64,000 nucleotides of DNA, from NCBI GenBank assembly GCA_942159475.1, contig OW804096.1, forward strand, positions 109,342,194 to 109,406,193. Reading direction: 5' to 3'. The notes beneath the pieces were generated by a model. It was not told the origin of the DNA. It saw only the letters and a program-made list of their open reading frames with translations, and searched no databases. The translations under genes and the position numbers were made by a program. Below, in pieces: positions 10,814-20,820 of this stretch. This DNA comes from Sthenelais limicola (lineage: Eukaryota; Annelida; Polychaeta; Phyllodocida; Sigalionidae). Numbering within the stretch: position 1 is the stretch's first letter; every line of letters begins with the position of its first letter.

Positions 10814-13800
10814 CTTATCCTGTACACCGGCGACTTATCCCACTGGCGACTTATCCTTACACTATGTAAGGTATTTATTTAGGTATGGTATTTCAGAATA
10901 CAAACACGCATCAGTTAGTTTATCCTTTTCAGAACCATGGATCCATTTTGAGTAGTCTCAAATAAAGAATTCATTCATTCGTTGTAAATTCAATAACTAA
11001 ACTCTTATATTCTTATTCTTATTTAAGAATTGATTACTCTCATTTTTGTCCAATATAAATTCTTAAAGCTGCATTCGTCGCTATAACTATAAATCCTTTA
11101 CAGACTCTATTCATTCTTTAATCCCAGTGACTTGAGTGATCTATGTGATATCGATTTGGTGAAAAAATATTAACCGACATCACCGTATGCAAAGGATATT
11201 GGCGTACCACCAAAAATATGGAACCTGCATTACGCTCAGCCGATGTCAGCTGGGGATGTAGCTTGAAGCGTTGTTCCGAATCTTCTTTTCACAATTTTAA
11301 TTACCGTCAGGCATTTATCGTTTTCCTAAAGTTAAACTTCTCTGTAATTATCCCGCACATTCTCTTTCTCAGCTTTGGGAGTAAAGATTTGATTTTACAA
11401 ATGATGAGAACTGAAATTACCAACATAACTCTCCTTTATTTCACATATTACTTTGATAACATAATCATAGTCCCTTCAGATCAGGTTCCCTAATTACAGA
11501 GATAAAAACCTATGTCTCGATAAATGTTCTGAGGCCAGTGCCATGAAGGTACACGATTTTTTTTAAATGGGTAGAATAAAGTTTTTATATAGAAGAAGAC
11601 ATGTCTCATATCAAGGTGTTTAACTTTAATCAATCTTCTATGAAAAATACAAGCCAATCTATAATTACAACTAACTTTGCTAGAGAGAGGCTATTATTCC
11701 CACACAAAAGACGAATTAAGACCATAATCAATCTGCAGCCAGATTGTCTTCTAGTTTTTAATTATTTTCATATAAGATACAAGGGAGGGATGTGACAGGG
11801 GGCTTTTTATTATAGAATCTTTGGGGTTATTTTGGTGGATATCAAGCTGGCCAAAGAGGCCAAAGAGGCCAAAGAGGCCAAAGAGGCGAAAAAAGACAGG
11901 CCTTTTGTTTGGGTGTTTCTTGGAGTAAATCCCAGTTCGCCGGCCAGTGATATGAAAGATGGGGGTAATATTCCCTCATAGGAAACGGACTTCTACCAGC
12001 AAACAGCGAATGTAAAGATACAAGAGAAATTGCTGAGCTAAGCAGCGGACCGCAAAGGTTCCCCAAGCTCGGCTGTGCACGTCGAGGGGCTTTGGCATTG
12101 TGAAGAATATATTTGCATGTGTCACTATCTTGGGGCCCCAGAAACATGTAACATGTGGATATCAAAGCTGACGGAGCTCGAAACTAGGTGCCATATTGCC
12201 CATATCTAGCCTCCTATGGAACATAGACAGAAAAGACCTGAAAGTGGAATACCCCCATTGAGCTGAGATATAGGACTAATGTTATGTCCATGGCTTGGAG
12301 AGAGCATGATGAGGTACAGCCTCAGGAGTCCCCACGGACGATAATGCTGCATTCTTACTCAGGGTGCGCAATAAAAGGCTGGTTTTTTTAAAGGGAACCT
12401 TGCGCTTCTTATAACATAATGCGCTCCTCTGAGTCCTTAATTTCCATTAAAATGCATGGTATTTTTCCTTTTATATCTTTATAGGATTTATGACGATGGT
12501 CTGAATACACGAGTTCAGCTTGTGGTTTCAACCTAAAAGGATGCACGAAGTCTGGTAATGCAAGTGAAGGAAATACTCCTTTAATCTATTTTGCTCAAAG
12601 TGCATGAAACCATCTGCGGAATATGCCACCCTTTTAGGACGATGTGAAGAAGACAAAATCCATCAGGAAAATAAAAATCATATTGGTTACATTAATATTT
12701 TACTCGGGTGAGAACACCATATGCTGTTTTTATTGTGTCAATTTATTTGCTATTTATTTGCTTCAATAAACCAGTGGTTCGGTCGTATTTAATGAGCAAA
12801 TAATGGAAAGACTTCCATTCGTTTCCTGCATTTCTACCGTCACAATAATCCGTTTAACATGGGACTATTTTCATGCAGTGACTACCAGAAACAAACCGCT
12901 CCACAGACATCTATTAGTTTCGGTTGGGGTTATGTCTTTCAGTGAATTGACACATTTATTCTGTATGATATAGGTTCCAGGTATGATACATATGTCTTTA
13001 AATGTGCCATCTACATCTCATAATAAAAAAGTTGCGAGTTTCGTGAAAGATCTTAACAAACAAGGGTAAATTCGTTTGACCAAGTTTATTGACCCAGAAA
13101 CACCGCAAATAGTGCAAGAGCTTAATTTGAACAACAGAAGTATCTCATTCTGCAGTGCGGGCCGAGTCTGTAGTGTTAAGTAAGGATTCCTTTGCGAAGA
13201 AGGTGTACTCTTTGCCTACCGCCCGCAGTCCTGAGGGTGTCTGCAGTGAAGACTTGCGATGATTGTATGTCGCCTCCTGGCGGGACTGGCCGGGACTGCT
13301 CTCATGCCCAACACTGGTAGAGATGCCCTTTGCTGCCGTTATGTTGGTTGTATTGGTACAGCATCTTCATCAGGCTGTTATGGGCGGACCCACTACTCAT
13401 AGATGAAAAGTTGATCCAAGTTTGGCCGCATTAATTATACCTTTTCCTTTTAAAAAAAACTCAAGTACTCAGCGACTCAGATATATATTTCCTTTCTCTT
13501 ATTGGGATGAAACTATACTTGTAGCCCTTAGCTCATTACACCTGTGTCTTTGATTATAATGTTTGACTCTAGTTGAACAACAGTTAAAACCTTGCAAACC
13601 ATTCATTTATTATTCAGGAATGGATGCTGTTCTTATTGTGAAGTTGAATACCATTAATTCAGAATGATCTACTTCGAGCAACCTCTGGAATATTCTGTAT
13701 TGTAGTGTGAAATATGCAAATAGAATATATTTTGACGACTGGCTAACATTCAATGCAGTGTAATGTTAACTTTGTGGAGTTAACACTGATGAAATAAATT

Positions 13801-14107
13801 ATTAAGACCGTGTGAATATAGGAATATGCACACAATATTTCCTATATTTGTGGAAAAGCATGGGGATACACAAAAGGCAGCGGTTTGATGTGGCTGCACT
13901 TATCAAAGTGGATGTTCAGTTAGTCCTATCTTTAATTATTTAATATTCAATATCTTGCATGAAGAGAGACCAGGGAGTGAGAGGAACTAACAGGCAGACA
14001 GTGAGTGAGATAGTACTATGGTGAATTTTCATCTTGAAGTACATCGATTTTTAATGACATGGAGCATGAGCTATGCATCTTAATTAGTGACGTCTTTAGT
14101 TTCTTTT
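10814..14107. other. No recognisable feature except the 9-bp minisatellite
   Basis: The ORFs at 11218-11493 and 11842-12165 have no coding look. The second is generated by the minisatellite. Confidence 0.5.
11853..11888 (+). repeat. 9-bp minisatellite
   Basis: Four units of GCCAAAGAG lie in a row. The Trp-Pro-Leu repeats of the opposite frame are an artefact of this. Confidence 0.9.
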
Positions 14108-14239
14108 TACTCCACGGTGAAGTGAGTATCACATAACATTTGTATGTAGAGGTGTGTGGTTTATACCGTGTGGTACATTGTTTTGTACCACATGGGCAGG
14201 GCTTATTGGTGTGCAAAATAAACTCATTTGATTGGTTCC
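14108..14239 (-). repeat. Dispersed 130-bp repeat, copy 1
   Basis: It is the reverse complement of 30181-30310 with about 85-90% match by eye. It includes the perfect hairpin GTGGTACA/TGTACCAC (14172-14193) and an AACCAATCAAATGA word at one end. It may be a SINE or MITE, but it has no A-tail or tRNA boxes that I can recognise. Confidence 0.75.
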
Positions 14240-14276
14240 AGTCCAGGCGGAAAAATTTGTTGTCAATATGGTTGCC

Positions 14277-14647
14277 GATTTAGCAACCACAACACTAACG
14301 CTAACACTAATGCTAACGTATGTTTTATGAGCACTACATCATTACTAGGTGTGCTATTCTTAGCATGCCTACCTGAGATACGGATGTCAATTACGCTAAG
14401 AGGCGGGTCAATACGTTCCAAACGTATGTCTATTTCACGCTAAAATGATGGTCAATTGTGATTTCATTTTTATGTACAAATGAGCATAGGTGTTTTTCTT
14501 TGTATTCAGGTGTAACACACTACTCACCTTTATGAAATTGTGTTTTTTGTCCTCTAAAAACACCTCTCCACCTCTAAAACTGATTGATTCCTGCCATTAC
14601 GTACGGACCACCCTATCGTGAGAAACTAGCGTTGTGGTTGCTAAATC
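14277..14647. mobile_element. Inverted-repeat element, 371 bp
   Basis: The ends GATTTAGCAACCACAAC at 14277-14293 and its complement at 14631-14647 face each other, each followed inward by CTAACG- or CGCTAG-like words. The interior has CTAACGCTAACACTAATGC repeats. Target duplication is unclear. It is probably a MITE. Confidence 0.6.
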
Positions 14648-15844
14648 TCCCTAATAGGTGACAAGACCAACTGGCAAGCCAGACAAGACAGTAGAACCGA
14701 AACTCCTCATCACTTAATACTCTCATGTTAATTCTTAATAAGTAACGAAGCAATTAATAAGAATTCCACGTTCACTTGGCTAGCCCTATATAACGCAGAC
14801 AGGTAGATATATTTAGACCCACGTTCAGACTTCATCTAAATCCTCACTCATGCTCTTTAGCACAACGCACACATTCACGATCTGGAGGCCTCACAACAAG
14901 TTGTTCGATTTATTTTGAAAATCGTGGATGTGTTGGATTCCACGATGAATCATACAACTAATCATGGTACTGTTGGACATAACGAACATAAAATCGGATA
15001 TGAACCCACATTTCATCAAACCTTGGGGTTTTCAACAAATGTGAGAATGAATACTTTATACAGCATTTATGTTCTCAATAATGGAAAGGAAACTCTGGTA
15101 ATGAATGGTGTCATCATGCAATGGACATACAGTTACTTCCATCATTGGGAAAACCTTCACAACTACTGTCGGATTTCACTGCTTATTCCTAAACGAATAT
15201 CTTTCTCATGGAACTATAGTGGCAACTGATTTCTTTTATCTAGGAAAAATAAGAAAACTGAGGTCCACAAGAATATCTTTAACTATAATATCATAAGTTT
15301 AAAAACAGTCAAAGGTTTAGTCACCAAATGTAGCTCATCCACGTTTATAATTGCAAGTGGACAAGGGTTTGCGTTTTCCCTAAGCGCATTGGCTTTTACA
15401 GGACGGCTCAAGGCCGAAATCCAATTAAAGTAGCTGTTGATATGGGACTGTTAAAACCCCCAAGGTTCCACGCCGGAGGCTCCGCCACAGACTTCATGCA
15501 GGACCAAGGAATTCTATTTTTAGATCTTTGAATTTGGGGACGAAATGCGATATATATTTTATCTATAGATGCTTTACCTTTAGCTTAATCCAGGCACAGG
15601 ATATAGGACTTGTGTTCTGTTAGAAGAGTATGCTTTATTTAACCTTTGCTGGATGACTGGAAGCCGCTTGAGCTTTTGAGGGCCGGACCTATGATTTCCC
15701 CTTCTCTGTTCGATCAATATAATGGAAATGTTGTGTCAGGAATGAATCATATCCCTGTTATATTTCAAATATCAAAGACCAGCCCATCACATCAAACTTG
15801 TGATTTCACACCCACGCTAGGTCATGTATTTGCACACACTTCGA

Positions 15845-15872
<28 letters not shown>
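15845..15872 (+). repeat. (TC)14 microsatellite
   Basis: This is an uninterrupted TC run of 28 bp. Confidence 0.95.
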
Positions 15873-15876
<4 letters not shown>

Positions 15877-16109
15877 AATAGATGGAGATGACAAAAATCA
15901 AGGGCTCCATCTGTCCGGCCTGTTTGTTTGACCGAAATACCAAGTTTTGAACTCAATCGACTATACTATGAAGTATCGGCCTACATTCAACAGTAATCCC
16001 TTACTAATTTTTATCTTAAAAAAACCCATGTTTTGATGTTTTTATTCATGATTTAATAACAATATATGACACTCTCACCCCAGGGGTGATTTTCATTGTG
16101 CCCTGTTAG

Positions 16110-16173
16110 TAGTAGACTCACAGCACGACAAATGACCTTTTTGGGACATTTGTCGTGCTGTGAGTCTATTACT
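16110..16173. mobile_element. Hairpin insertion with 8-bp duplication, copy 1
   Basis: This is a 64-bp self-complementary block (arms 16108-16134 and 16147-16173, one mismatch, 12-nt loop). CCTGTTAG occurs on both sides (16102-16109, 16174-16181). The left arm reads TAGTAG, 12 bases, then ACAAATGACCTTTT. The ends and apex match the hairpin at 61560. Confidence 0.7.
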
Positions 16174-16219
16174 CCTGTTAGCTGATCATATTAACATCGA
16201 GATATTTATTCATAGAGCC

Positions 16220-16690
16220 TCATTTTACAAAATATGAAGACTGTATCCAACTGACATCTTCAAAAGTAGAAAAGACTATTTTTACTACATCCCACATAGG
16301 ATGTTTGGTGATTCGATGGGTGAAATGACGTAGCTTATGATTGAGCTTGTTCCAGTTTATAATCGCCATGTTCATTAAAGATTTTTCGTCCCGTCCAGAC
16401 TTGGATGTAAAATTACCTAAAGATGGAACATTAGCCAACCTGCTTCTTGCAGGGAATACAGCTTTAACATCATTATATTATTTCTCTTTATGTGCTATTC
16501 TGCAATGATTATATCACATTCTTCCTTTGATATTCATCACACCAGTTAACCTAAGTAGCTCTTTGTGGCTTAGAATATAGTCACAACTCAATGCAGTTCA
16601 TACAATTCTGTTTGAACTTTCTGCAATTTCCCAAGGTTAGACTGGGTCAAAGGACACAAGCTGAATAAACTATAGTCTAGAATAGTGTGC
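16220..16690 (-). pseudogene. Dead non-LTR reverse transcriptase tail
   Basis: Across two or three frames the minus strand reads LQKVQ, then CDYILSHKELLRLTGVMNIK, then KAVFPARSRLANVPSLGNF and LMNMAIINWNKL. This order is typical of the C-terminal end of non-LTR polyproteins (QNR, ELL-LTG, arginine-rich, NWNKL). Several stops and frameshifts interrupt it upstream of 16438. It is dead. Confidence 0.6.
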
Positions 16691-17469
16691 GATGTGAAAT
16701 GTGTGAGTTCTATGCATTTCCTAGGTAGGACTAATATTTCTGTTGTCATTGTTTATATGGCTATGCCTTAACCATCCAGCCAAGCCTGGCCCCCTCGCAT
16801 GTAGCCGTGGTTAAGTAACCACGTCTCTGTGCGTTCAATGCTTGGTGGGTTGGTGGTATCACATGGACAACACATGAGTGAGGCTGGATTCTGCTCCCCA
16901 TCTCTCCCTTCAAATAATAAAGTTAGTTTGTTCAGTTAAACTACAAGTTAGACCATATTAACCTAGACGTATTAGCCACCAAACAGAATAACAATGACAA
17001 ATCCTTAGCTCTTTGCTCCCGTGGAATGAGTAATCATGGATATTTACGCAATCAGGACAGAATTTCTAGACATAAAATAGTACTCATCAAAACGGGGCCG
17101 TGGCCTAAACTTTGAGTGATATATATAGTATGGAAGACCTTTTACCCATCAACCGATGTCAAATATCCAAATCGGATGCCGAAATCCGATGCCCGAGACC
17201 GCACCGATCCGATCCGAACCGAATTCCGAACCGATACCGAACCCCGAACTTAACTTCCCCATACTATTTCATACCGAAATCCTTTGGCCGATGTCAGTTA
17301 ACTCGGATGTCGGAGGTTGGATGTCGGCAGAAATTCGGGAAGTTCCGACCTTTATAATTTGCCAAATGATCCGATATCCGAACCGAGCCGAACCGATATT
17401 TAATAAATTCAGGAGAAATTCGGTAAAACTCTCTTTTATGTGTTATGTATACTGTATGTTATGTATACT

Positions 17470-17563
17470 ATATCTGGTTCTCTGCAGGCTGGAATATAAC
17501 TATACACAAATGACGAGAAGAAGGGATGGCCTTGACCACCATAAAATGGTAGTTTATTCACCA
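17470..17563 (-). repeat. Ngaro terminal repeat B2 (3' end)
   Basis: This second copy of B1 defines the 3' boundary of the element. The shared sequence begins atatctgg, and the flank on the other side is TA-rich. Confidence 0.92.
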
Positions 17564-17588
17564 TAAAACAGATACAAAAAGAAAAAAA

Positions 17589-17766
17589 TTTCCAATATAC
17601 TTGGGATCAGGTTGGGGATCAGGAGAGGAGTGAGGGGAAGGAACACACTTGTTGTTGACATCGAAGGGCTAGTATTGTGACGTCACACCAACGGGTGGGC
17701 GTGGCGTAGTGGGCGTGGTCAGGGAAGCGTTGCCTGGCACCGACCTGATATACCCGGTGAACCTTT
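17589..17766 (-). repeat. Ngaro internal repeat A2
   Basis: This is the second copy of A1, lying between B1 and B2 as the split-direct-repeat plan requires. It is 178 bp. Confidence 0.93.
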
Positions 17767-17776
17767 TCACCTACAC

Positions 17777-17870
17777 ATATCTGGTTCTCTGCAGGCTGGA
17801 ATATAACTATACACAAATGACGAGAAGAAGGGATGGGCTTGACCACCATAAAATGGTAGTTTATTCACCA
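17777..17870 (-). repeat. Ngaro repeat B1
   Basis: This 94-bp repeat lies just downstream of the recombinase stop codon. It is identical to B2 except for one C/G difference near 17836. Confidence 0.93.
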
Positions 17871-17888
17871 AGGAAGGCCAAACCGAAG

Positions 17889-18896
17889 TCACAGGAGTGA
17901 AAGACGTTCAGAAATGAATGTATCCACCTTGAGTTTCGTCTCCATAGAGGGGGTTATATAAGAATTCACACAAGCCGAGCGCCAGTTTCCCCTTGCCTTG
18001 ATATCGGACATAGAGGCACCAATCGATGACATAAATGTAGCTCCTCCTCTCCTTAATGATTGGGGAGAGAAAGATCCTGATAGTTTAGCTTTAGCACAAC
18101 ACGTTTGAAGGAAGGATTTGAACTCATCGTAAGAGGGATTTCCTCTATCACCTGATGAGAATAGCAGAGAGTTCGATGATAACTTTGAAGATAACAGATA
18201 TTTCTTCAGCCAGAACACCGCACACAAGGATTGGTCCTCTAGCTTCACCACCGGTATGGAGAAGGGGGAAGATGATGTCTTGGACGTATTAACTGTCACA
18301 ATCATACCCCACGAGGTCAGGCGTATGTCTTGCCTGTGAAGAACGTGAGGGGATGGAACTATGTGGCCCACTCTGAGGAGAGACCTAAACAGGAAAAGAG
18401 TCATTGTCCATAGCACACACTGGCGAAGAGAAGAGCTGTCTATCTGATGAAACATCTTTAATAAATGGACCGGTAGCAGAGGGTCCGATGGGGAGGGTGA
18501 AGATCCTGGGAGGCGGCTGATACCACGGAGTACACACTTTATGGAGGGGTGCGAGAGGGCTGGGCACTCGATCATTCGCAACCTGGCTCCAAATACTACA
18601 CCACAGAGATATGTAGTAACGGATGAGCACTTCATGAAAGTCGATAAAAAAGCAGAGTACATGCAGACTGCCTCCACTGATATAGGATCTCTAGGAATGT
18701 TGTTCTTCAGAAGGAAGTCCGTGAACGACTTCAATTGGCGTTGGTGCTGTATCAGAGTAGACGGTGCCACCGATCGGGCTTGAAGCATAGCTACCCTCTG
18801 CATCCATTTGTCCATTCCTGTATAAAGTAGATGGAACATATGACGAAAAGCAGCACAAACCAGCTTCACATAGGGTGGAAAAGTCACAAGTCTCAT
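17889..18896 (-). CDS. Ngaro tyrosine recombinase
   Basis: The ORF is 335 residues, the usual size. An N-terminal SAM-like domain (about residues 30-135) precedes the catalytic domain. Catalytic Arg I is in RSLLRVGH (R175), a Lys is in VNTSKTS (K206), the HxxR box reads Q279-S-L-R282 in SPQSLRRGGATF, Trp in GNWRS (W305), and the nucleophile is in CVNSYI (Y313). The usual first His of HxxR is Gln here, which is either a family variant or a lesion. It would integrate the circular cDNA by strand exchange, which fits the lack of a target duplication. ATG at 18896 opens the frame, but M28 (MDKWM) is an equally plausible start. Confidence 0.92.
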   Translation of the reverse strand: MRLVTFPPYVKLVCAAFRHMFHLLYTGMDKWMQRVAMLQARSVAPSTLIQHQRQLKSFTDFLLKNNIPRDPISVEAVCMYSAFLSTFMKCSSVTTYLCGVVFGARLRMIECPALSHPSIKCVLRGISRLPGSSPSPSDPLLPVHLLKMFHQIDSSSLRQCVLWTMTLFLFRSLLRVGHIVPSPHVLHRQDIRLTSWGMIVTVNTSKTSSSPFSIPVVKLEDQSLCAVFWLKKYLLSSKLSSNSLLFSSGDRGNPSYDEFKSFLQTCCAKAKLSGSFSPQSLRRGGATFMSSIGASMSDIKARGNWRSACVNSYITPSMETKLKVDTFISERLSLL

Positions 18897-19221
18897 CCAT
18901 ATATGGGAGACGCGATAAATAGTCGGCTACCACATTATTCTTGGTGTTAATATATGTAGGATACAGTTCTATGCCATAAATAAAAGTAATCCAGAAAAGT
19001 TCGTAGAGCCACTGCATACATGTCTTGTTGCAGCTAATACCGTTAGTTAACATGGCAATCACTTGGGTGTTGTCGATAAAACACCTCACCCAACAACCTC
19101 TCAGCTTGTCCTTCCACCTTTTTACACCTAAAAGAATGGGGTACAGCTCTTGTACATTTATATTGTCATGTTTCAAATTTTCAAGAGGGCCAGATGCTAT
19201 ATGATGACACTGAGTATCCGT
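18691..19221 (-). CDS. pol: Ngaro RNase H, continuation after an in-frame TGA
   Basis: The frame is the same as the RT ORF, separated from it only by one TGA. The remaining RNase H residues are present: E in INVQELYPILLG, D in CFIDNTQVIAM, and D in NVVADYLSR. The tail overlaps the recombinase ORF by about 200 bp in another frame. The TGA probably disables this copy, unless it too is read through. A single C-to-T change of an Arg codon CGA would explain it. Confidence 0.88.
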   Translation of the reverse strand, partial: TDTQCHHIASGPLENLKHDNINVQELYPILLGVKRWKDKLRGCWVRCFIDNTQVIAMLTNGISCNKTCMQWLYELFWITFIYGIELYPTYINTKNNVVADYLSRLPYMDETCDFSTLCEAGLCCFSSYVPSTLYRNGQMDAEGSYASSPIGGTVYSDTAPTPIEVVHGLPSEEQHS

Positions 19222-20820
19222 TCAAGGTATGCTATGATGCTGGAAAGGGCCTGCGATCCAGTCACCACCCAGAAATATGCCAAAGCCACGGCTAGAGGCG
19301 TCCGAGACCATGGGCAAATCATATTCTGGCTTCAATAGAAAGCCCACCCCGTTAAACACCTTACAGAACGCATTCCACCATCTGATGTCTTCTCTGAATG
19401 CTTCTGAAATGGGGGTGCGACTTAGTCGCTTTGATAACACTACTTTATATAAGTCAAATAGACGGCGGCAGAAGGTCCGTCCTCCCTTGAAGACGGAGGA
19501 GCAGTGAGCTAGGTAACCACATAACCTCTCAAGGTCCTTTTTCGTGATGAATTTTGAGTCTTGGACACTCTGTAGAAGGACCCTAAGTTTCTCCAACTTT
19601 CCTGGTGGGAGACTCAGAGTCATGTTTGAAGAATCAATGTCGAATCCCAGGTAGGTACACTTGGTGCTAGGTGTGGTGACTTTAGGCCACGCCACATAGA
19701 AACCCAAGTAGCGTAGCAGGGCGATGAGGGAATCACGGGCCTGAGTACAGGAGGGCAAGTCATGGGAACATAGGAAAAAATCATCCAAATAGTTGACCAC
19801 ACGCACATTGAACAAGTTATACATACATTCAGCAATCATGTTAGCAATGCGATCAAAAACACAAGGACCTATTCTTAGGCCGAAGCACAGTCTATTATCA
19901 GTTAGGTAATGTTCCTTGTCTTCAATTGTCCAGCGGAAACCACACAGAGTCCTATGTTCTGGGTTAATTGCCACCGCCCTATAAGCGGATTTAATGTCGA
20001 CGACACTCATATAAGAACCTATTTCCACAATATCAGTCGCCATATCAATGTTATTGTAAGAGAAACTGCGCACCAGTGAATCACAATGAAAGTTAACCGA
20101 GTTTTTGTCAGGTCTGGAGCAGTCGGTAATCGGCCTGATACCACCATCAGGCTTAAAAATAGCTCCCAAAGAATGGATACACTTAGGTTTAGATTCAACA
20201 ATAGATACACAACCTTCAAGAAGCTCGTTCTTTACTATTTTATCCATTTTGTTACGAGCACTATCCTCCAAAATGGAGGCGTAATTTATACAATCATACG
20301 CCTGTACTGGCGTGTCCACCACGTCTACACCATCGATAACACCGTCAAAAACGTCTACATAGCGATCAAAAATAGAACATCCTTGGTGGAATAAAATAGC
20401 CGCAAAACGGCAAGGTTTAAGTTGAACAGGTAAGGTATCAAGGGTATGTACACAATTGCATTTGCCAACAAAACAACTACTAAATACTTCGATGGAACGA
20501 CCGTTCCTAGATCGAGGAGTAGAGAAAAGAGCCATATCGGGCGATACATTCATATTACCACAGCAAAATTTTTTAACAGCATTGCATATATCAACGTACT
20601 TACAGTTACCGTCACAAACTTTAGGAAAGTTATCCAAGAGGGGAGAATCAGGCAGAGAAACAGATGTCAAGTCTTCGGATCTCGACATAACCTTGTCCAA
20701 GTCCGCCATGTTACCATCACAAGTAACCTCTTTCACAGGAGAGTCCATCGCCCTAGTAACCAACTCGTACGATAAACTACAGATGTCACTATCGGCGCCG
20801 ACCTGATTCTCGACCTCATC
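19222..20820 (-). CDS. pol: Ngaro reverse transcriptase and start of RNase H (pol, first part)
   Basis: The frame is open from the codon after the gag TAG (20820) to a TGA at 19222-19224. Counting from 20763, the RT fingers/palm carry GGIRPITDCSRP, the first catalytic Asp in VVDIKSAYRAV (D256), and the YLDD box at residues 325-328 (VVNYLDDFFLC), followed by TYLGFDID. The RNase H domain starts with the catalytic Asp of VSDASSRG (D488). The first ATG in this frame is at codon 6 (MDS), so initiation there or readthrough from gag are both possible. The TGA cuts the RNase H fold between its first Asp and the Glu. Confidence 0.93.
   Translation of the reverse strand, partial: DEVENQVGADSDICSLSYELVTRAMDSPVKEVTCDGNMADLDKVMSRSEDLTSVSLPDSPLLDNFPKVCDGNCKYVDICNAVKKFCCGNMNVSPDMALFSTPRSRNGRSIEVFSSCFVGKCNCVHTLDTLPVQLKPCRFAAILFHQGCSIFDRYVDVFDGVIDGVDVVDTPVQAYDCINYASILEDSARNKMDKIVKNELLEGCVSIVESKPKCIHSLGAIFKPDGGIRPITDCSRPDKNSVNFHCDSLVRSFSYNNIDMATDIVEIGSYMSVVDIKSAYRAVAINPEHRTLCGFRWTIEDKEHYLTDNRLCFGLRIGPCVFDRIANMIAECMYNLFNVRVVNYLDDFFLCSHDLPSCTQARDSLIALLRYLGFYVAWPKVTTPSTKCTYLGFDIDSSNMTLSLPPGKLEKLRVLLQSVQDSKFITKKDLERLCGYLAHCSSVFKGGRTFCRRLFDLYKVVLSKRLSRTPISEAFREDIRWWNAFCKVFNGVGFLLKPEYDLPMVSDASSRGFGIFLGGDWIAGPFQHHSIP

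Noticed and set aside
11842..12165. 107-codon ORF ending in Trp-Pro-Leu repeats
   Set aside because: The repeat end is the 9-bp minisatellite. The remainder has no recognisable domain or splice sites.
14915..15229. 104-codon ORF with many His/Asn/Tyr
   Set aside because: The composition follows AT-rich sequence. There is no family resemblance and no splice signals that I trust.
16807..16822. Short inverted repeat GTGGTTA-AG-TAACCAC
   Set aside because: A 7-bp arm is common by chance in a 64-kb window, and it is not part of the long-palindrome class.
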